From: Tridacna crocea | Lineage: Eukaryota > Mollusca > Bivalvia > Cardiida > Cardiidae | Assembly (NCBI GenBank): GCA_943736015.1 | Contig: OX031071.1 | Span: 12,310,119 to 12,374,118, forward strand | DNA: 64,000 bases | Reading direction: 5' to 3' | Part shown: piece by piece, positions 41,850 to 53,819 of the stretch | Layout: every line of letters begins with the position of its first letter | How positions within the stretch are numbered: position 1 is the first letter of the stretch | The notes under the pieces: model-generated | Told to the model about the DNA's origin: nothing | The model's database searches: none | The model's input: the letters and a program-made list of their open reading frames with translations, nothing else | Translations under genes and position numbers: made by a program

Positions 41850-42120
41850 TGACCCTTTCACCAAATGATCCCTGATTTTCATGACTGAGGGGAATCCCAT
41901 TTAAAAACATTCCGGAAAAAGGAGAAACTGCCAGTAACCAGCATTTTCTCCTTTTGCCTCAATGTACTGTATTCTACTCTTCTCAAAACAAACTTCAATA
42001 TTTGAGTCACATTAACTTTGTTGTCTGGAAATGTTCAGTTTGGAAGAGTCTAAAATTTTGTCATTTGGAAGAGTCTAAAATTTTGTCATTTGGAAGAGTC
42101 TAAAATTTTGTCGTTTGGGC
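41850..42120 (-). mobile_element. degraded family A element with a triplicated end
   Basis: CCCTTTCACCAAATGATCCC start; hairpin worn; the end unit GGAAGAGTCTAAAATTTTGT is present three times (42043-42117). Confidence 0.8.
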
Positions 42121-42168
42121 AAAGAAATAAGTCGTAAAGCTTTTAAATACACTGTTCTACGTAGTTGT

Positions 42169-42376
42169 TTAATCCTTTACCAAACAATCCCTGGTTTTTA
42201 CAACCCGGAAGTAGAATTAAGCAGTTCGAAAACATTGTGGGAAAAGGAGAAAATGCTGGTAATGTTTTCTACCCTGTTGGAAACAACTTTTAATTTTTAA
42301 GTTATGATTATTTTGTCATCTGCAAGTGCTTTGAATTTGGACCAGTCTAATGCTTTGTCGTTTGGGAAATAGTTAA
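42169..42376 (-). mobile_element. family A element, right hairpin arm lost
   Basis: TTAATCCTTTACCAAACAAT to GGGAAATAGTTAA; GAAAATGCTGGTAATGTTTTC shows the arm deletion. Confidence 0.88.
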
Positions 42377-42444
42377 AGGATCCACTACCTGCCAAACAGT
42401 AACTATTCGGGCATTGAATTGCAGACAAATTTAATTTACACCAT

Positions 42445-42673
42445 TTAACCCTTTACTCCATAGATACTCATTTCTACGCATTGCTTGTATGAGTCCTTGG
42501 AAAACATTGTGGCATAAGGTGAATTTGCTCATGACGAGCAATTTCACCTTTAGCCACATTGTTTTCTACACTATCAAAAGGTGGCATGTACACATAAGAA
42601 ACAGCTTCATCCTTGCCGTTAGTTAGGGTCAATTAGAGATACCATAGAAATGCCTTATGGGGTAAAGGGTTAA
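42445..42673 (+). mobile_element. family B element
   Basis: TTAACCCTTTACTCCATAGA to GGGGTAAAGGGTTAA, 229 bp. Confidence 0.95.
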
Positions 42674-43436
42674 AAGTAAGGACACTATTACGAGTCTGAT
42701 TATACATGTACGTTGCGGTGGAATATGTAAAAGATTCGGTTGCCAGCAGAAAAGGGTAGCCTATTGTAAAACTAAAACAAAAGTTGCCAGTTTTTGTTCT
42801 AGTCTTTAATTTTTCTGGTATACATTTCTCTGTCAGCAACCGACACTTTGGAAGATTGTACTGTTATAGACTAAAAGACTCATGAATAATAAAAAGAAAG
42901 AGATCTACCTATAAATGGAGTACATGTGAATTGAATTAATTGGATTCGGACTGGCAAATAATTTACCTTAGGTCGCTTTAACATTGGACGTTGACATATT
43001 TTTTGACAAGATCTAGACTATACGGCGCATTATAAACAGCTGGTTCATTATAGGAGACAAAAAGCTGCTGTTTTTCTCGTGCATTAAATTCTTCTGGTTC
43101 ATAGGTCTAATCACTAATAATTTTAGCCCTTTACCATACAATCCCATGCCATGTTGTTGTTGTTGTTATAAGTAAGTTCCTCCGTTGATTCTCGGAGCAC
43201 ATGGGTGTGCCGTCGGCTCCCAGTTGATTAGGCTATCCACACAGAATAACAATTAACTGAACACTGTATTTACGATCGCGAACCGTTTCAATAACGAATG
43301 TTATTTACGTGAATTTTATCATGAAATACCTTTATATACATATAAGTGACATATTTGGACGCCAAGAAGAATAAACAGAGACCTGTTTAAATAGAGGTGA
43401 GGAAAAAAGTTAAGTTTGTTTCTAGTTTACAACACA
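42674..43436. other. no gene recognised
   Basis: AT-rich single-copy sequence with a (GTT)n at 43153. Confidence 0.4.
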
Positions 43437-43545
43437 TGGATTTTTAGCGTTTTTTTTTTTATGTTTTAGTCTACATGTATATATAGACTTATATATACAT
43501 GTAAAACATTAAAAACGCTAAAAATCTCTGTGGTTTACAACGGCT
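43437..43545. repeat. hairpin palindrome
   Basis: TTTTTAGCGTTTTT...TATGTTTTAGTC and its mirror GTAAAACATTAAAAACGCTA flank TATATATAGACTTATATATA. Confidence 0.85.
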
Positions 43546-44683
43546 AGATCTAGATCTATAAAAAAATCAAACAAAATGACAAACAAAGGTTTACAAAGCT
43601 GAAACCGCGTTTAAAGGTAGATAATAACGCGTTCAATCTTATCTTCTCATTAAGAGTTCTCCCTCTGGAAATCGGGGGGGGGGGGGGGACGGCGGCTTTC
43701 TGTATTTTTGTATCAGGCGAATTTGTTCGAAAAATAATTCTGCACACGAGTAAAATAACAGCACCGACCTTGTTTTAAAGGGTCTATTAAAATACTAATT
43801 TAGAGCTAGAACAAATGTATAACTTCCGTAAATATTGATGCACTGGGCCTACCGTTTCTCATAAAAAGAAATTACATGTACTTTCCGCTCAAAACTGGAG
43901 AGGGTACCCGGATGGACGGAACGCTGCAGGTGCGCGTTTTTAATTCGCCGACGGCGGTAGAGAGGCCTTAAACGCGTTTGTGTTTGTGTTCAAATTAGGC
44001 TATTGTCCGAGGAAAAAAGGAGGTAAGATACTCGCGTTTTCTTCACCTAATTCATGCACATGTAAGAGTTATTCATGACCACACTCCTAACAAAAAATTC
44101 TTACTTGCGACCGGCGTCCTTCGACCTCATTTTAACTGTAGGTGTCGTGTGTTTTCGCGTCAATTCTGAGTCACATAATATGTCATACTTTACCTGTGTA
44201 TCAGGAAATTAATCATATAGATTGTATTTACATGGGATTGTCCCATTAAGTATATGAACTTTACTCGTCATGGTTTATAAATAATTCGAAGGGATTATAT
44301 TTCCTTGTGTTATTGTAGAAATACATATCAGTCTGCCGAAAGTGAAAATAAAAAAAGTTTCCTTATTCCTACAGATGTGATAGAACCTCAGGTGTGTATT
44401 TTATAGATCTTTCGTAGAGCTAGTGGGACATTAATTTTTTTCACTTACCTCAGGGTATGTAAATACTGTAGTATATTTTTACAGATGTTACACTCTAAAT
44501 AGTTCAAGTTATTGCTTGCACCTTAATCTTCTCAAAATTTAAAATTTAGAGAAAAGGTGTAAAACTGTAAAAAAAAAAAGATGCCCTTGAACACAAACGA
44601 CTGTTAAATTAGTTCTCTTTTGCTTCAAACAGGAGATTGGATTAGGTATTTCTCTTCTGAAACTGTAGATCATAAAGAGAATT
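43546..44683. other. no gene recognised; balanced patch at 43900-44010
   Basis: A G run at 43674-43688. GCGCGTTTTTAATTCGCCGA and neighbours to 44010 are less AT-rich, then GAGGTAAGAT resembles a splice donor. Could be a 5' untranslated exon; not supported further. Confidence 0.3.
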
Positions 44684-45540
44684 AGGGTACACTTACCTTC
44701 AGTCTGAAGGTGTCTGCTCAATGCTATTTTTGTTACTGTTCTTCGCATACACCTTCAGACCAACCTTCATTTCAAGTATCTTGAAAAAATATGATTTTAC
44801 CCGCATCTTTTTGATCGACTCTATGCGACAAAATTTCCAATGACAGCTAATAAAATGGGCATGGATAAGTGATTAATTGTTACAAAAAAACTGGTGGTAG
44901 TTAACTCATTACCAAACGACAATATTTTAGGCTTGTCCAAATTGAAAGCATTTGCAGACGACAAAATATAAGTGACTGAAAATTTGAAATTTGTTTTGTG
45001 AAGAGTAGAAAATATTATGGGAAAACGAGAAAATGCTGGTTACCAGAAATCAAAACATCTTGTCAATGCGCATGTCTCGGCAGAAATCGCAGTATCTCTG
45101 ACACGCTACAGGACGGTTTAGTTGCGAATTTTGCTGTAAACAAACCCACCTTGATCGAACTTGGCTATTTAGGGTTAGGGAACCAGACTGTACAAAATTC
45201 AAATTCCGTTGAGCGAGCATGCCTGTTTAACGGAAGTCGCCGTGTTAGTTGTTTACAAATTACACTGGATTTATTTACGTCTGGGAAAAAAGGTAAATTC
45301 CCATTGATTTAATTGGTATTTTGCAGCACATTTTGTGTGCTGTTTAAGATTAATCATTTATCTAACGATCCATGCCCATTAGCTGTCACAGGAAACTTTG
45401 TTGCATAAAGCTGTTCGAAAAGATGTGGGTAAAATCATATTAATTCCAGACGTGTTTAAAGAGGGCTGATATGAAGGCCTGCAGAGACCAGAAACAAAAA
45501 TAGCATCGGAGCAGACCTTCAGACTGAAGGTAGGGTACAC
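44684..45540. mobile_element. 860-bp element with about 130-bp inverted ends
   Basis: Both ends carry ACCTTCAGTCTGAAGG within a 130-bp inverted repeat (44685-44815 against 45415-45540, with shared GCTATTTTTGTT and ATATGATTTTACCC). A family A half-element sits inside at 44901-45058. A frame at 44998-45312 is not recognisable as a protein. Confidence 0.7.
44901..45058 (+). mobile_element. family A left part within the 860-bp element
   Basis: TTAACTCATTACCAAACGAC through GAAAATGCTGGTTACCAG, then truncated. Confidence 0.85.
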
Positions 45541-45589
45541 TCTGTGTTGATTGAAATATGTGTAGTGCATTGCTACTGTGCAATCCTTC

Positions 45590-45813
45590 AATCCTTTACC
45601 CAAAAATTCCCAGTTTTTATGACCCTGAGATAGAAGCCTTTTGAAAACATTGTGGGTAAAGGAGAAAACGCTGGTAACCAGCATTTTCTCATTTTTAACG
45701 CAATGTTTTCCACCCTTCTCAAACTAAATTTCAATTTTCGAAATACATTAATTTTTTGTCTGCAAATGCTTTCAACTTGGACCAGTCTATAGTTTTGTTT
45801 GGTAATGTGTTAA
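45590..45813 (-). mobile_element. family A element, first of a run of three
   Basis: CTTTACCCAAAAATTCCCAG to TTTGGTAATGTGTTAA. Confidence 0.9.
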
Positions 45814-46029
45814 TCCTTTGCCATACAAACCCCTGTTTTGAAAATTCTGAGGGAAGGACTTTGAAAACATCGTGGGAAGTCGAAAAATGCAGTTTGATAG
45901 CAATTTCTCTTCCACAAACAATGCATTTTAACATATTGTAGACAATTCACATTGTTGAACCTACATCTGTCATCTGCAGATGCTTTTAATTTGGGCTGGT
46001 CTACAATTTTTCATTCAGTAAAGAGTTAA
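45810..46029 (-). mobile_element. family A element, degraded, sharing a TTAA
   Basis: TTAATCCTTTGCCATACAAA to CAGTAAAGAGTTAA; the hairpin has decayed to GAAAAATGCAGTTTGATAGC. Confidence 0.8.
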
Positions 46030-46256
46030 ACCCTTTACCACACAATACAGTTTCAATAGGTTTAACTCTTTACTGAATGAAAAATCGTAGACCAGATGAC
46101 AAGGCTCATAAATGGGAAAATGGTTTGAAAAGGGTATAAAACAATGTGGGAACAGGAGAAAATGCTGTTTACCAGCATTTTTTCCTTTTCCTGAAGTGTT
46201 TTCAAAAGCCTTTCTCTTTGCCGTTAAAAGTTGGGATTGTGTCATAAAGGGTTGAA
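46026..46256 (+). mobile_element. family A element with a 5' stub of another
   Basis: Stub TTAAACCCTTTACCACACAA at 46026, then a copy from TTAACTCTTTACTGAATGAA (46062) to CATAAAGGGTTGAA. Confidence 0.85.
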
Positions 46257-46482
46257 CAAGCTGAAACTGTTATCTCAAGGTTCATTCATGACAAAAATCC
46301 CATTTTAGTATGACATGATGGTCCTATTATTTTCCAAATGTCATTCCCCTGTCATTATCATGGTGATTATTTTGTTGCTGGACAAATTTTATGAAGGCTT
46401 GTTTTTATTGCATGGGAAAGTTTGTAGCTCTGCTGGTAACCTGTTCTCCAAATACACACATAGGATAAGGTAGAGTGCTATG

Positions 46483-46610
46483 TTTAACCCTTTATCACAC
46501 AAAGATAACTTTTAATGACCTTGAAGACGTCAAGGGCACACAAGCCTGTATTTCAAAACAAATGAGAAAGACAGCTTTTGAAAGTGTTGTAAGAAGAGAA
46601 GGAAATGTTG
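46483..46610 (-). mobile_element. degraded family A or C left part
   Basis: TTAACCCTTTATCACACAAA, AGACAGCTTTTGAAAG; the hairpin is not preserved. Confidence 0.55.
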
Positions 46611-46668
46611 GTATGCGGGTACCACTTTACAAACAAATCCTACCATACTTTGTAAGGTATTGGTATGT

Positions 46669-46897
46669 TTAATCCTGTACTCCATAGTTACTCGCTTTGA
46701 TGTATCAACAACAGACAGCTTTTGAAAACATTGTGGGAAAAAGAGAAATTGCTCGTAACGAGCAATTTCTCCTTTATCCACAATGTTTTCCACTCAATCA
46801 GATATTTGTACCTCATTTGTCTATATTTTTGACATCATATCTTTATTTCCTACTGAAATGGAAGAGCCTCAAATTGGCATATCAGGTAAACGGTTAA
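46669..46897 (+). mobile_element. family C element
   Basis: TTAATCCTGTACTCCATAGT to GGTAAACGGTTAA, 229 bp. Hairpin centre GCTCGTAACGAGC. Confidence 0.93.
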
Positions 46898-47589
46898 TTC
46901 AAATTCAGCGAATGCTTTCAAACTTGGGCCTATCTAGAGTTTTGTTGTTTGAGAAACATTCTGAGAGTATTATGTCTTTATTGTACATACATGTATCTTT
47001 TTTGTGGTCAGTTACAAGTATTATGAAGCTGAAATGTTTTACAACATGTTTTGCAGATCCCTGTACAAAAAGTTACTATCCAGGGAATTTTTCTTGTTTA
47101 GTTGTCACAGCGATGAAAATGGAAGAAAGTATAATAATGGCATAAAGGGTCTTGCTAATTAGAAAGTGACAAGGCCAGTGCCCAATAAGATAAAATTAAT
47201 TTGTAGAGAGGTACTGTTTAATCAATGGTGTGTGTTGGGGTAATTACTTTAAATACTACTGGGAATTTATGGAAAAAAGTCCAGAACCCCGAGAGTAAAG
47301 GTTATAAAGTATACATGCAGTGATCGGAAAAGAATTTATTTCAATGAGACAATGTCTCCTGTTTTTGAAAACCAATGAGACATTTTCAAAAGTAATGAGA
47401 CATTTTTATTTTCAGATGAGACATTATAAAGATTTCAAGTAAACCACTTTATCCTGTTTTACTGTTTTAATACATGTATGATAATTAATACTGTTCAATT
47501 TTTCCATATATTTTAATTTCCACACGAGTTAAAAAAAAGAAACCAATCAGACATATTTCAAGCATTTGCAGACGACGATGACTTCACCC

Positions 47590-48350
47590 CCCACCTGTCT
47601 GCTATAGATCTATATTATTATTTCATGAAACAACATTTTTTCACTCATGAACATGGAATATTAGCTTCCAATTATTGTTTTATTCAGCGATTTGTGTAAA
47701 TTCACTGTTTAAATTCATTATTAAAGATGAGAAGATAGTTTGAAGTCCCCATGATCGGATGATGCCACGCTGCTCATTGCAGTGTCATGGGTTTTCACGC
47801 TTTTTTGGCGATCTATTTTTTCTTGACAATTAAGTTTTGGAAAAGTATTGCTACATGATTTGACATCAGTTAGTCAGTTTAAATAGCAAGTAACTTAAAA
47901 ATCGGTCACTTTACTCTAGATAAGAGGAAAAACACCTTTGTTACTCTGTCATAAATGACTCGCCAGCTTCTTTATCATCCTTCTACTATAGATCTATATT
48001 TTCATTTTATAAAACAACATTTATTTTTCACTCATGAACGGAAATTTAGCTTTCAATTATTGTTTTATTCAGATATTTGTGTAAATTCACTGTATAAATT
48101 CATTTTTATTGATGAGAAGATAGTTTGAGGTCCCCCTGATCGGACGATGCAAAGCTGCTCATTGTAGTGTTATGGGTTTTCACGCTTTTTTGGCGATCTA
48201 TTTTTTCGTGACAATTAATTTTTGAAGAAGTATTGCTACATGATTTGACATCATTTAGTCAGTTTAAATAGCAAGTAACTTAAAAATCTGTCACTTTACA
48301 CTAGATAAGAGGAATAACGCCTTTGTAATTCTGTCATAAATGACTCGACA
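47590..48350 (+). repeat. about 384-bp tandem duplication inside the 1.8-kb element
   Basis: CTATAGATCTATATT, CAATTATTGTTTTATTCAG and GGCGATCTATTTTTTC each occur twice, about 384 bp apart, with scattered differences. Confidence 0.8.
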
Positions 48351-48559
48351 GCCTCATTATCATCCGTGTGTCCTTCGCATTTTATACTGATCGTGTTTAG
48401 CCAAATTTTCTGCCGGGTGCGCGCAAGCTAGGTTATATGAAGCTCTAGACAATAATTTCATGCGTCATACTGACATTTTGGCAGATATTTTCCACTGTCA
48501 GAGACAGGTCACTTAAAATTTCCAAGTCTCAAAACCCGGGCTCAGGGATCAAATAATCC

Positions 48560-48790
48560 ATGGACAAAAATTTCTTCCCCTTTTTTGCGGCCAATTTTGA
48601 TATTTGTTTATCCACTGTTAAATCGACGACTGTGATTAATAATAGTCACAAAACCAAGAATTCAAGTTTAGGCACCAAGCGAGTTCAAGAACCAACTACA
48701 GTCGGATCCGGGATTTCTCAATCGATTATCGGAATTGGAAGCCAAAACCAAATGACTATCGACTATAGTCAATCATCAGCCCACCACTAA
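48560..48790 (+). other. 76-codon open frame in the 1.8-kb element
   Basis: ATG-initiated, Ser/Thr/Asn-rich (MDKNFFPFFAANFDIC...). Position inside a hAT-like element suggests a transposase-leader relic, but no domain is recognisable. Confidence 0.2.
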
Positions 48791-49205
48791 GTAATAGATC
48801 TATACAAGGACTTCCTGCAATGAGCAGTTTAATTTATGGCTCAGTCCCGATGATTCAATCACAATATCTCGGATATAAAGTTGCACTTTATCAATGTATT
48901 ATCGAGTAACGTTCCCGAATACCGATGTTAAAATTAGATTTTAACGCATACAATCAATAATAATATTAGCGCAAAGTACGAGAATACTTAACTTCACTTT
49001 TCTTTTGTTTTAGTTTAAGAAGATTTTCAAAAAATATAGGCGCAAACTCCATATTTCTATGAGACAGTTGGGCGCATTTCTAGGATTTTGAATGAGACAT
49101 TTTTGGTTTTTATGTGCCAATGGCGCATGGCGCAGGGGTTTCCCGATCACTGTACATGTACTGTAAACTTGTCATAATGGTACCAAAAGTTTCCTGTCTA
49201 TGAAA

Positions 49206-49434
49206 TTAACTCATTACCAAACGACAAAAAATTGGGCTGGTCCAAATCGAAAGCAATAACAGATGACAAAATCAAAGTGACTCAAAAATTGAAATTTGTT
49301 TTAGGAAGGGTGGAAAACATTGTGGGAAAAAGGAGAAAATGCTGGTTACCAGCATTTTCTCCTTTTCCCACAATGTTTTCAAAAGCCTATCTTTAGGATT
49401 GTTAAAAAGTAAGGATAATGTGGTGAAGATTTAA
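49206..49434 (+). mobile_element. family A element
   Basis: TTAACTCATTACCAAACGAC to GTGGTGAAGATTTAA, 229 bp. Long hairpin 49316-49382. Confidence 0.95.
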
Positions 49435-49625
49435 TACAGCTCCAAGATTTTTATTGAATGATTTAATTTTAAGAAGCCATTCATCAATTAGAAAAAAATA
49501 ACACTTTGTTTTTGAAGAGTTTCTTGAAAAAGGCAGTAGCAGCCTGATTATTGGATATATCAAAACTTTTTTTTCATAGTGCTTGATTCCCAGAGGGATT
49601 CATAGTATCATTCACAAATAAGTTT

Positions 49626-49851
49626 TTAACTTTTTACCCCATATGGCATTTCTTTGACCTCTAATTGACCCTAAATAACAGCAAAGATGAAGCTGTTTCT
49701 TATGTGTAAATGATACCTTTTGATAGCATAGAAAACATTGTGACATAGGTGAAATTGCTCGTGATGAGCAATTTCACCTTTTGCCACAATGTTTTCCAAA
49801 GGCTCCAACAAGCAATGTGTAGAAATGATTATCTATGGAGTAAAGGGTTAA
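49626..49851 (-). mobile_element. family B element
   Basis: TTAACTTTTTACCCCATATG to GGAGTAAAGGGTTAA. Hairpin centre GCTCGTGATGAGC. Confidence 0.95.
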
Positions 49852-49993
49852 CAAGAGCAGACTGGCAAAAAATGAACTTGTGTGAAACCTGGTAAGGAAG
49901 ATGTGTAAGAATGTATACAAGAAAGAAAAGACTGAAAGTGAATGAAAGTACATTACCAAACTTTGCCCAAAGAGCCCTTTATAAACACAACAT

Positions 49994-50733
49994 CAGGGTT
50001 CAATCTAGAATTTTGTCAGAATGGGCCAATGGCCCATCAATATTTTAAAAAGGGGCCACCAGTATTTTGAGATGGGCCAGCACTTTTTATTTAATGACCA
50101 AATAACCAGGATCTTGGCATTTCAAAAGCTCAATTATTACTGACTTACCATACAAAGGAAATAAATCCAAATAATTTACTGCTTGTGTATGGGGATTTCT
50201 TTTGCTGCTACAAATACCGCAAGTCATCAATTTTTTCGCATCGTCATAACGAAGCCAGTGAAATTGAGGCTTTTGTAGCCACTCAGTTTGAAAAAAAAAA
50301 TTGCATACAATTTCCCAGCTTTTTCATCAGCTGATTTTCGCCACTGGTTTCAACCGATTGTTGCGTTTTCGCTTGTTGGGCGGAATTTCTGCCAGAAAAG
50401 AAATCACCGATTCGTTTCTGTGTTTGTGTTGCTGACATGTTTTCAACAGCTGGTTCCCATTGCGTTCGTTCATGGGCCATGAATAAATCATTATCCGATT
50501 ACCAGTAGGTAACTCTCTCCGTGTTGTTGCGACGCTTTGCAGTCAACTTTCAATACCGCGGAAAGCGTCTTCTGACACTGACTCGCTAAAACCTATACTG
50601 CTAAAAAAAGTTAATGGCGGCGCACAACGGAATGGGAAAAGCGCCGATGCATTCCATTTTGCGCCGATTAGGCTCACTAGAGTTTCAAAAATGGGCCAAG
50701 GACTTTGAAAAATGCAGCCTAGATTGAACCCTG
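49994..50733 (-). mobile_element. 740-bp element, ends CAGGGTTCAATCTAG, 6-bp target duplication
   Basis: Inverted ends CAGGGTTCAATCTAG at 49994 and 50733. Perfect CAACAT duplication at 49988-49993 and 50734-50739. GGGCCA-rich subterminal motifs at both sides. The coding relic reads from the right end, hence the minus orientation. Confidence 0.85.
50283..50440 (-). pseudogene. transposase N-terminus relic with PIP-box-like motif
   Basis: Minus ATG at about 50438 gives MSATQTQKRIGDFFSGRN, then a Gln/Ser-rich stretch, closing at 50283. QKRIGDFF fits the Q-x-x-I-x-x-F-F pattern of PCNA-binding peptides. Similar xxLxxFF starts are common in hAT-type transposases. The rest of the protein is missing. 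Confidence 0.4.
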
Positions 50734-50954
50734 CAACATGCATTTTTTAGTGTCTAGAAATAAATGAAAGTTGCAATATTTCATGTTGCTCTTGTCAGAA
50801 ATAGTGAATCATGGGAGGCCGTATGGATCAAACATCAGTGTGATCTTGATATATACCCAGCCCAGTCGAGTAATGAAAGACGGCCCCTTACTCTAGAACT
50901 AGAATGCTGACTTTTCATTGAAAGTGTTTGCTGACTAGAAACTCACTTTATATG

Positions 50955-51155
50955 CTAAAGGGTTAGCTTTTATACCCAAGGACAAAAAAGTAGTCTTTTC
51001 TATATGATTACATTGTCTTACATAGGTTGGAAAACCTTGTAGGGAAAAGGAGAAATTATGTCGGTTTCCAGCATTTTCTCCTTATCCCACAATGTTTTTT
51101 TCGAAAGGCTACTTCCTCAAATAGTAAAATCTCAAGATTATGTGGTAAAGGGCTG
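50955..51155 (+). mobile_element. degraded family A element
   Basis: Hairpin GGTTTCCAGCATTTTCTCC at 51062 and end TATGTGGTAAAGGGCTG. Confidence 0.7.
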
Positions 51156-51364
51156 TCTCGGGATTGATAGTAATTTACATTTCAGTGAGCTTGGTATGAT
51201 AATCTGTCTACATTACTCAAGAGGTTGAATAAAATAAACTTTCTTTTGTAGTTTTGAGTCATGTACTTTTTTTCAACCTAAATAATGTGTCAGTTATCAG
51301 ACAATTTTTTTTTGTTGTGTAATTGTATTATTGTACAATGCGTTTTTTAACCTTATTTCTGTAT

Positions 51365-51583
51365 TCCTGTCTGTAAATGAGCGAATTGATCATCTAAAAA
51401 TAGAACGTGTCCCCCGTTGGTGTCGACCTGGGCAGTAGTAAATCTCTAATTTCTCGTGTTGTTGGACAGTGTTCGACTACTGGGGTTTTATGAATGAAAA
51501 TTAAAAGGCTTTGGGAGTATAAGGATGATTTTTTTTGCATTTTTGTGCAATTTTCGTCCCAAAATCTGAAGGGCCACCTTTAA
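51365..51583 (-). mobile_element. truncated family F element
   Basis: Only the side with AATTTCTCGTGTTGTTGGAC to GGGCCACCTTTAA remains. The family A element at 51580 uses its terminal TTAA. Confidence 0.8.
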
Positions 51584-51812
51584 CCCTTTCCCAAACAATC
51601 CCTGGTTTTCACATCTCTGAAAAAGACTCCTTTTGGAAAACATTTTGGGTAAAGGAGAATATGCTGGTAACCATCATTTTCTCCGATTCCCACAATGTTT
51701 TTCACCTTTCCCATAACAAGTTTACTAGTATCTTTTTGAGTCTCTTTAATTCTTTTATCTGCAAATGCTTTCGATTTGGACCAGTCTAAAATATTGTCAT
51801 TTAGTAAGAGTG
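51580..51812 (-). mobile_element. family A element at the end of family F
   Basis: TTAACCCTTTCCCAAACAAT to TCATTTAGTAAGAGTG; the right end has decayed. The left TTAA is that of the family F copy. Confidence 0.88.
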
Positions 51813-51862
51813 AAATTGTCTGCTTTCAATGGACAAGTGTAAAATGTCTTCTCTGGAAAAGA

Positions 51863-52055
51863 GTCAACCCATTACCACACAATCCCTACTTTTGACGACC
51901 CTGCGAGAAAGAAGCCTCTAGAAAACATTGTGGGAAAAGGAGAAAATACTGGTAACCAGCATTTTGTCCTTTTCCCACAATGCTTTCTACCCTTCACAGA
52001 ACAATTTTCAAATTTTCAGTCACTTTTATTTTGTTGTCTGCAAATGCTTTCGTGA
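51863..52055 (-). mobile_element. family A element, right end missing
   Basis: TCAACCCATTACCACACAAT through TTGTCTGCAAATGCTTTCG. Confidence 0.85.
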
Positions 52056-52559
52056 CAAGTTAAGTTTTGAGTGCTTAATGATTTACCACTCAAAATGTCA
52101 AGTGTTCTTTATCATTTCCAAATCAAAGTGGACCATCCCTGCATAAATGAATGAATACTTTATAAAAACCTCTGAATATCACATGCGGGGCTTTTTTTCT
52201 CTCTATAATTGAGGCTGATATTTGGTGACTTTCCAATTGGAATAAGGATCTTTTTTTCCCAATTATGGCGAAAAAAAATCCCAATTTTGCTGAAAGAATT
52301 TCCTTATTTTGCTTGAAGAATTTCTGATAATATGATGCTGAAGTTCCAAAGAAGTAAAACTACCAGTAACCAATTTCTCAAAAAATATTTTAAATGACCA
52401 GACACAAAACTTTAGTTGTGACTGGAACTGAAAGGAGCCTTTTAAATCATTGGTACCTAAATGACTCAGCTGACTGCGCTGCAGTAAGGCCAAAATGTTG
52501 CAATTTCTTGGGCGATTTGGTTTGTTTAATGGAGGTATTCTTAACCAAATCTATTATTT

Positions 52560-52955
52560 TTTTGTGCTGGTTACCAGCATATTCTCTTTTTCCAACAATC
52601 TTTTCTTCCCTTCCAAACAAAAAATTCAATTCTTTAGTCACATTTATGTTATCGTCTGCAAATGCTGTCTGTGATTGATAAAGAGTGAATGTACAGTCTA
52701 GTACAGTGTCGTAGAAATTTCTGTCTCGGAAAGGAACACACTTGCAATAGGATGGAATTGTCTTATTGAAATCATTTGCGGACAAAGACTTAAACATGGC
52801 CCAAATGATGGAATTTTTCTTTGATGGGTTAGTAAATATTCTGGGAGAAGGAGAAAGTTGGTTACCAGAAATTTATATTTTTTTGCACAGTGTTTCAAAA
52901 AGGCGTCTTTCTCAGGGATGTTAAAACTCAGGATTGTGTGGTAAAGGGGTGAACA
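52560..52955. mobile_element. two degraded family A copies in opposite orientation
   Basis: GCTGGTTACCAGCATATTCTC at 52566 with GTCTGCAAATGCTGTC; second at 52780-52955 ending GTGTGGTAAAGGGGTG. Confidence 0.7.
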
Positions 52956-53334
52956 AGACCATGAGCATGACAACGTGTGGACAGACACATTGCAGTTTGA
53001 TGATTCATCAACCCTTTGGCGAAAAATCTTGCGTTATAACAATTATTGCCTTCTCCAGTTAGAGCAGTCAGTATTGTACAGAATATCAGACGTGGTGGTC
53101 ACTGGTTCAAACACCTTTCCTTTGTGAATTTCGTTCCCAGGATTGATTATAATAATTGCAACAAGATTCACTTCGTCTCTGCTGATCATTGTCTTGACAG
53201 TGGGTATGTGGGAAAGCAGCCAATGGTTTAGGAAGAGTATATTGTGTGAAGAACTCGAACAGATATATTCCAGAAAAGCATAGATAGGTCAACAGGCAGC
53301 AGCAATATATCTGAAATACTATTGAAAATGTCAT

Positions 53335-53575
53335 TGAATACCATGACCATACTAACAAATTTAACACACATAGCTAGTAAAAAGCATTGTGGAAAAGGTA
53401 AAAATGCTTTTAACAGAATTTTCTCCTTTCCCACAACGTCCTCTACATTTTCAAAAGCAAACTCAATCATAAGAACTGCATTAAATATACTTCCTGCAAA
53501 TGCATTTTATGTCTAGCAAAGTCCACCATTCTCTGCCGTCTGGTCAAAAGTCAATGAGTTTATCACTGCAAATGC
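53335..53575. mobile_element. degraded family A-related copy
   Basis: AAAGCATTGTGGAAAAGG, TTTTCTCCTTTCCCACAACG and TGCAAATGCATTTTATG are recognisable; ends are not. Confidence 0.55.
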
Positions 53576-53583
53576 CTAACAGT

Positions 53584-53813
53584 TTAACCCATTACCACAC
53601 AATCCCTACTTTTGACAACCCTGAGAAAGAAGCCTTTTGAAAAGATTGTGGGAAATGGAGAAAATGCTGGTAACCAGCATTTTCTTCTTTTCCCACAATC
53701 TTTTCAACCCTTTCAAGATCAAATTCCATTATTAGAGTAACATTAAAATTGTCATCTGCAAATGCCTTTCAATTTGGAACAGGCTGAAATTTTGTCATCT
53801 GGTAAAGAGTTAA
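53584..53813 (-). mobile_element. family A element
   Basis: TTAACCCATTACCACACAAT to CTGGTAAAGAGTTAA. Confidence 0.94.
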
Positions 53814-53819
53814 CTTTAC

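Larger units (their letters stand above)
47318..49152. mobile_element. 1.8-kb element, ends CAGTGATCGG, 6-bp target duplication
   Basis: Left end CAGTGATCGGAAAA and right end TTTCCCGATCACTG are inverted. Perfect TACATG duplication at 47312-47317 and 49153-49158. CAG-type ends with a 6-bp duplication fit the hAT group with short duplications (inference). The interior is non-coding apart from small frames. Confidence 0.8.

Noticed and set aside
44998-45312. 104-codon frame including SDTLQDGLVANFAVN
   Set aside because: Starts in a family A fragment and lies inside the 860-bp inverted-end element; no recognisable domain.
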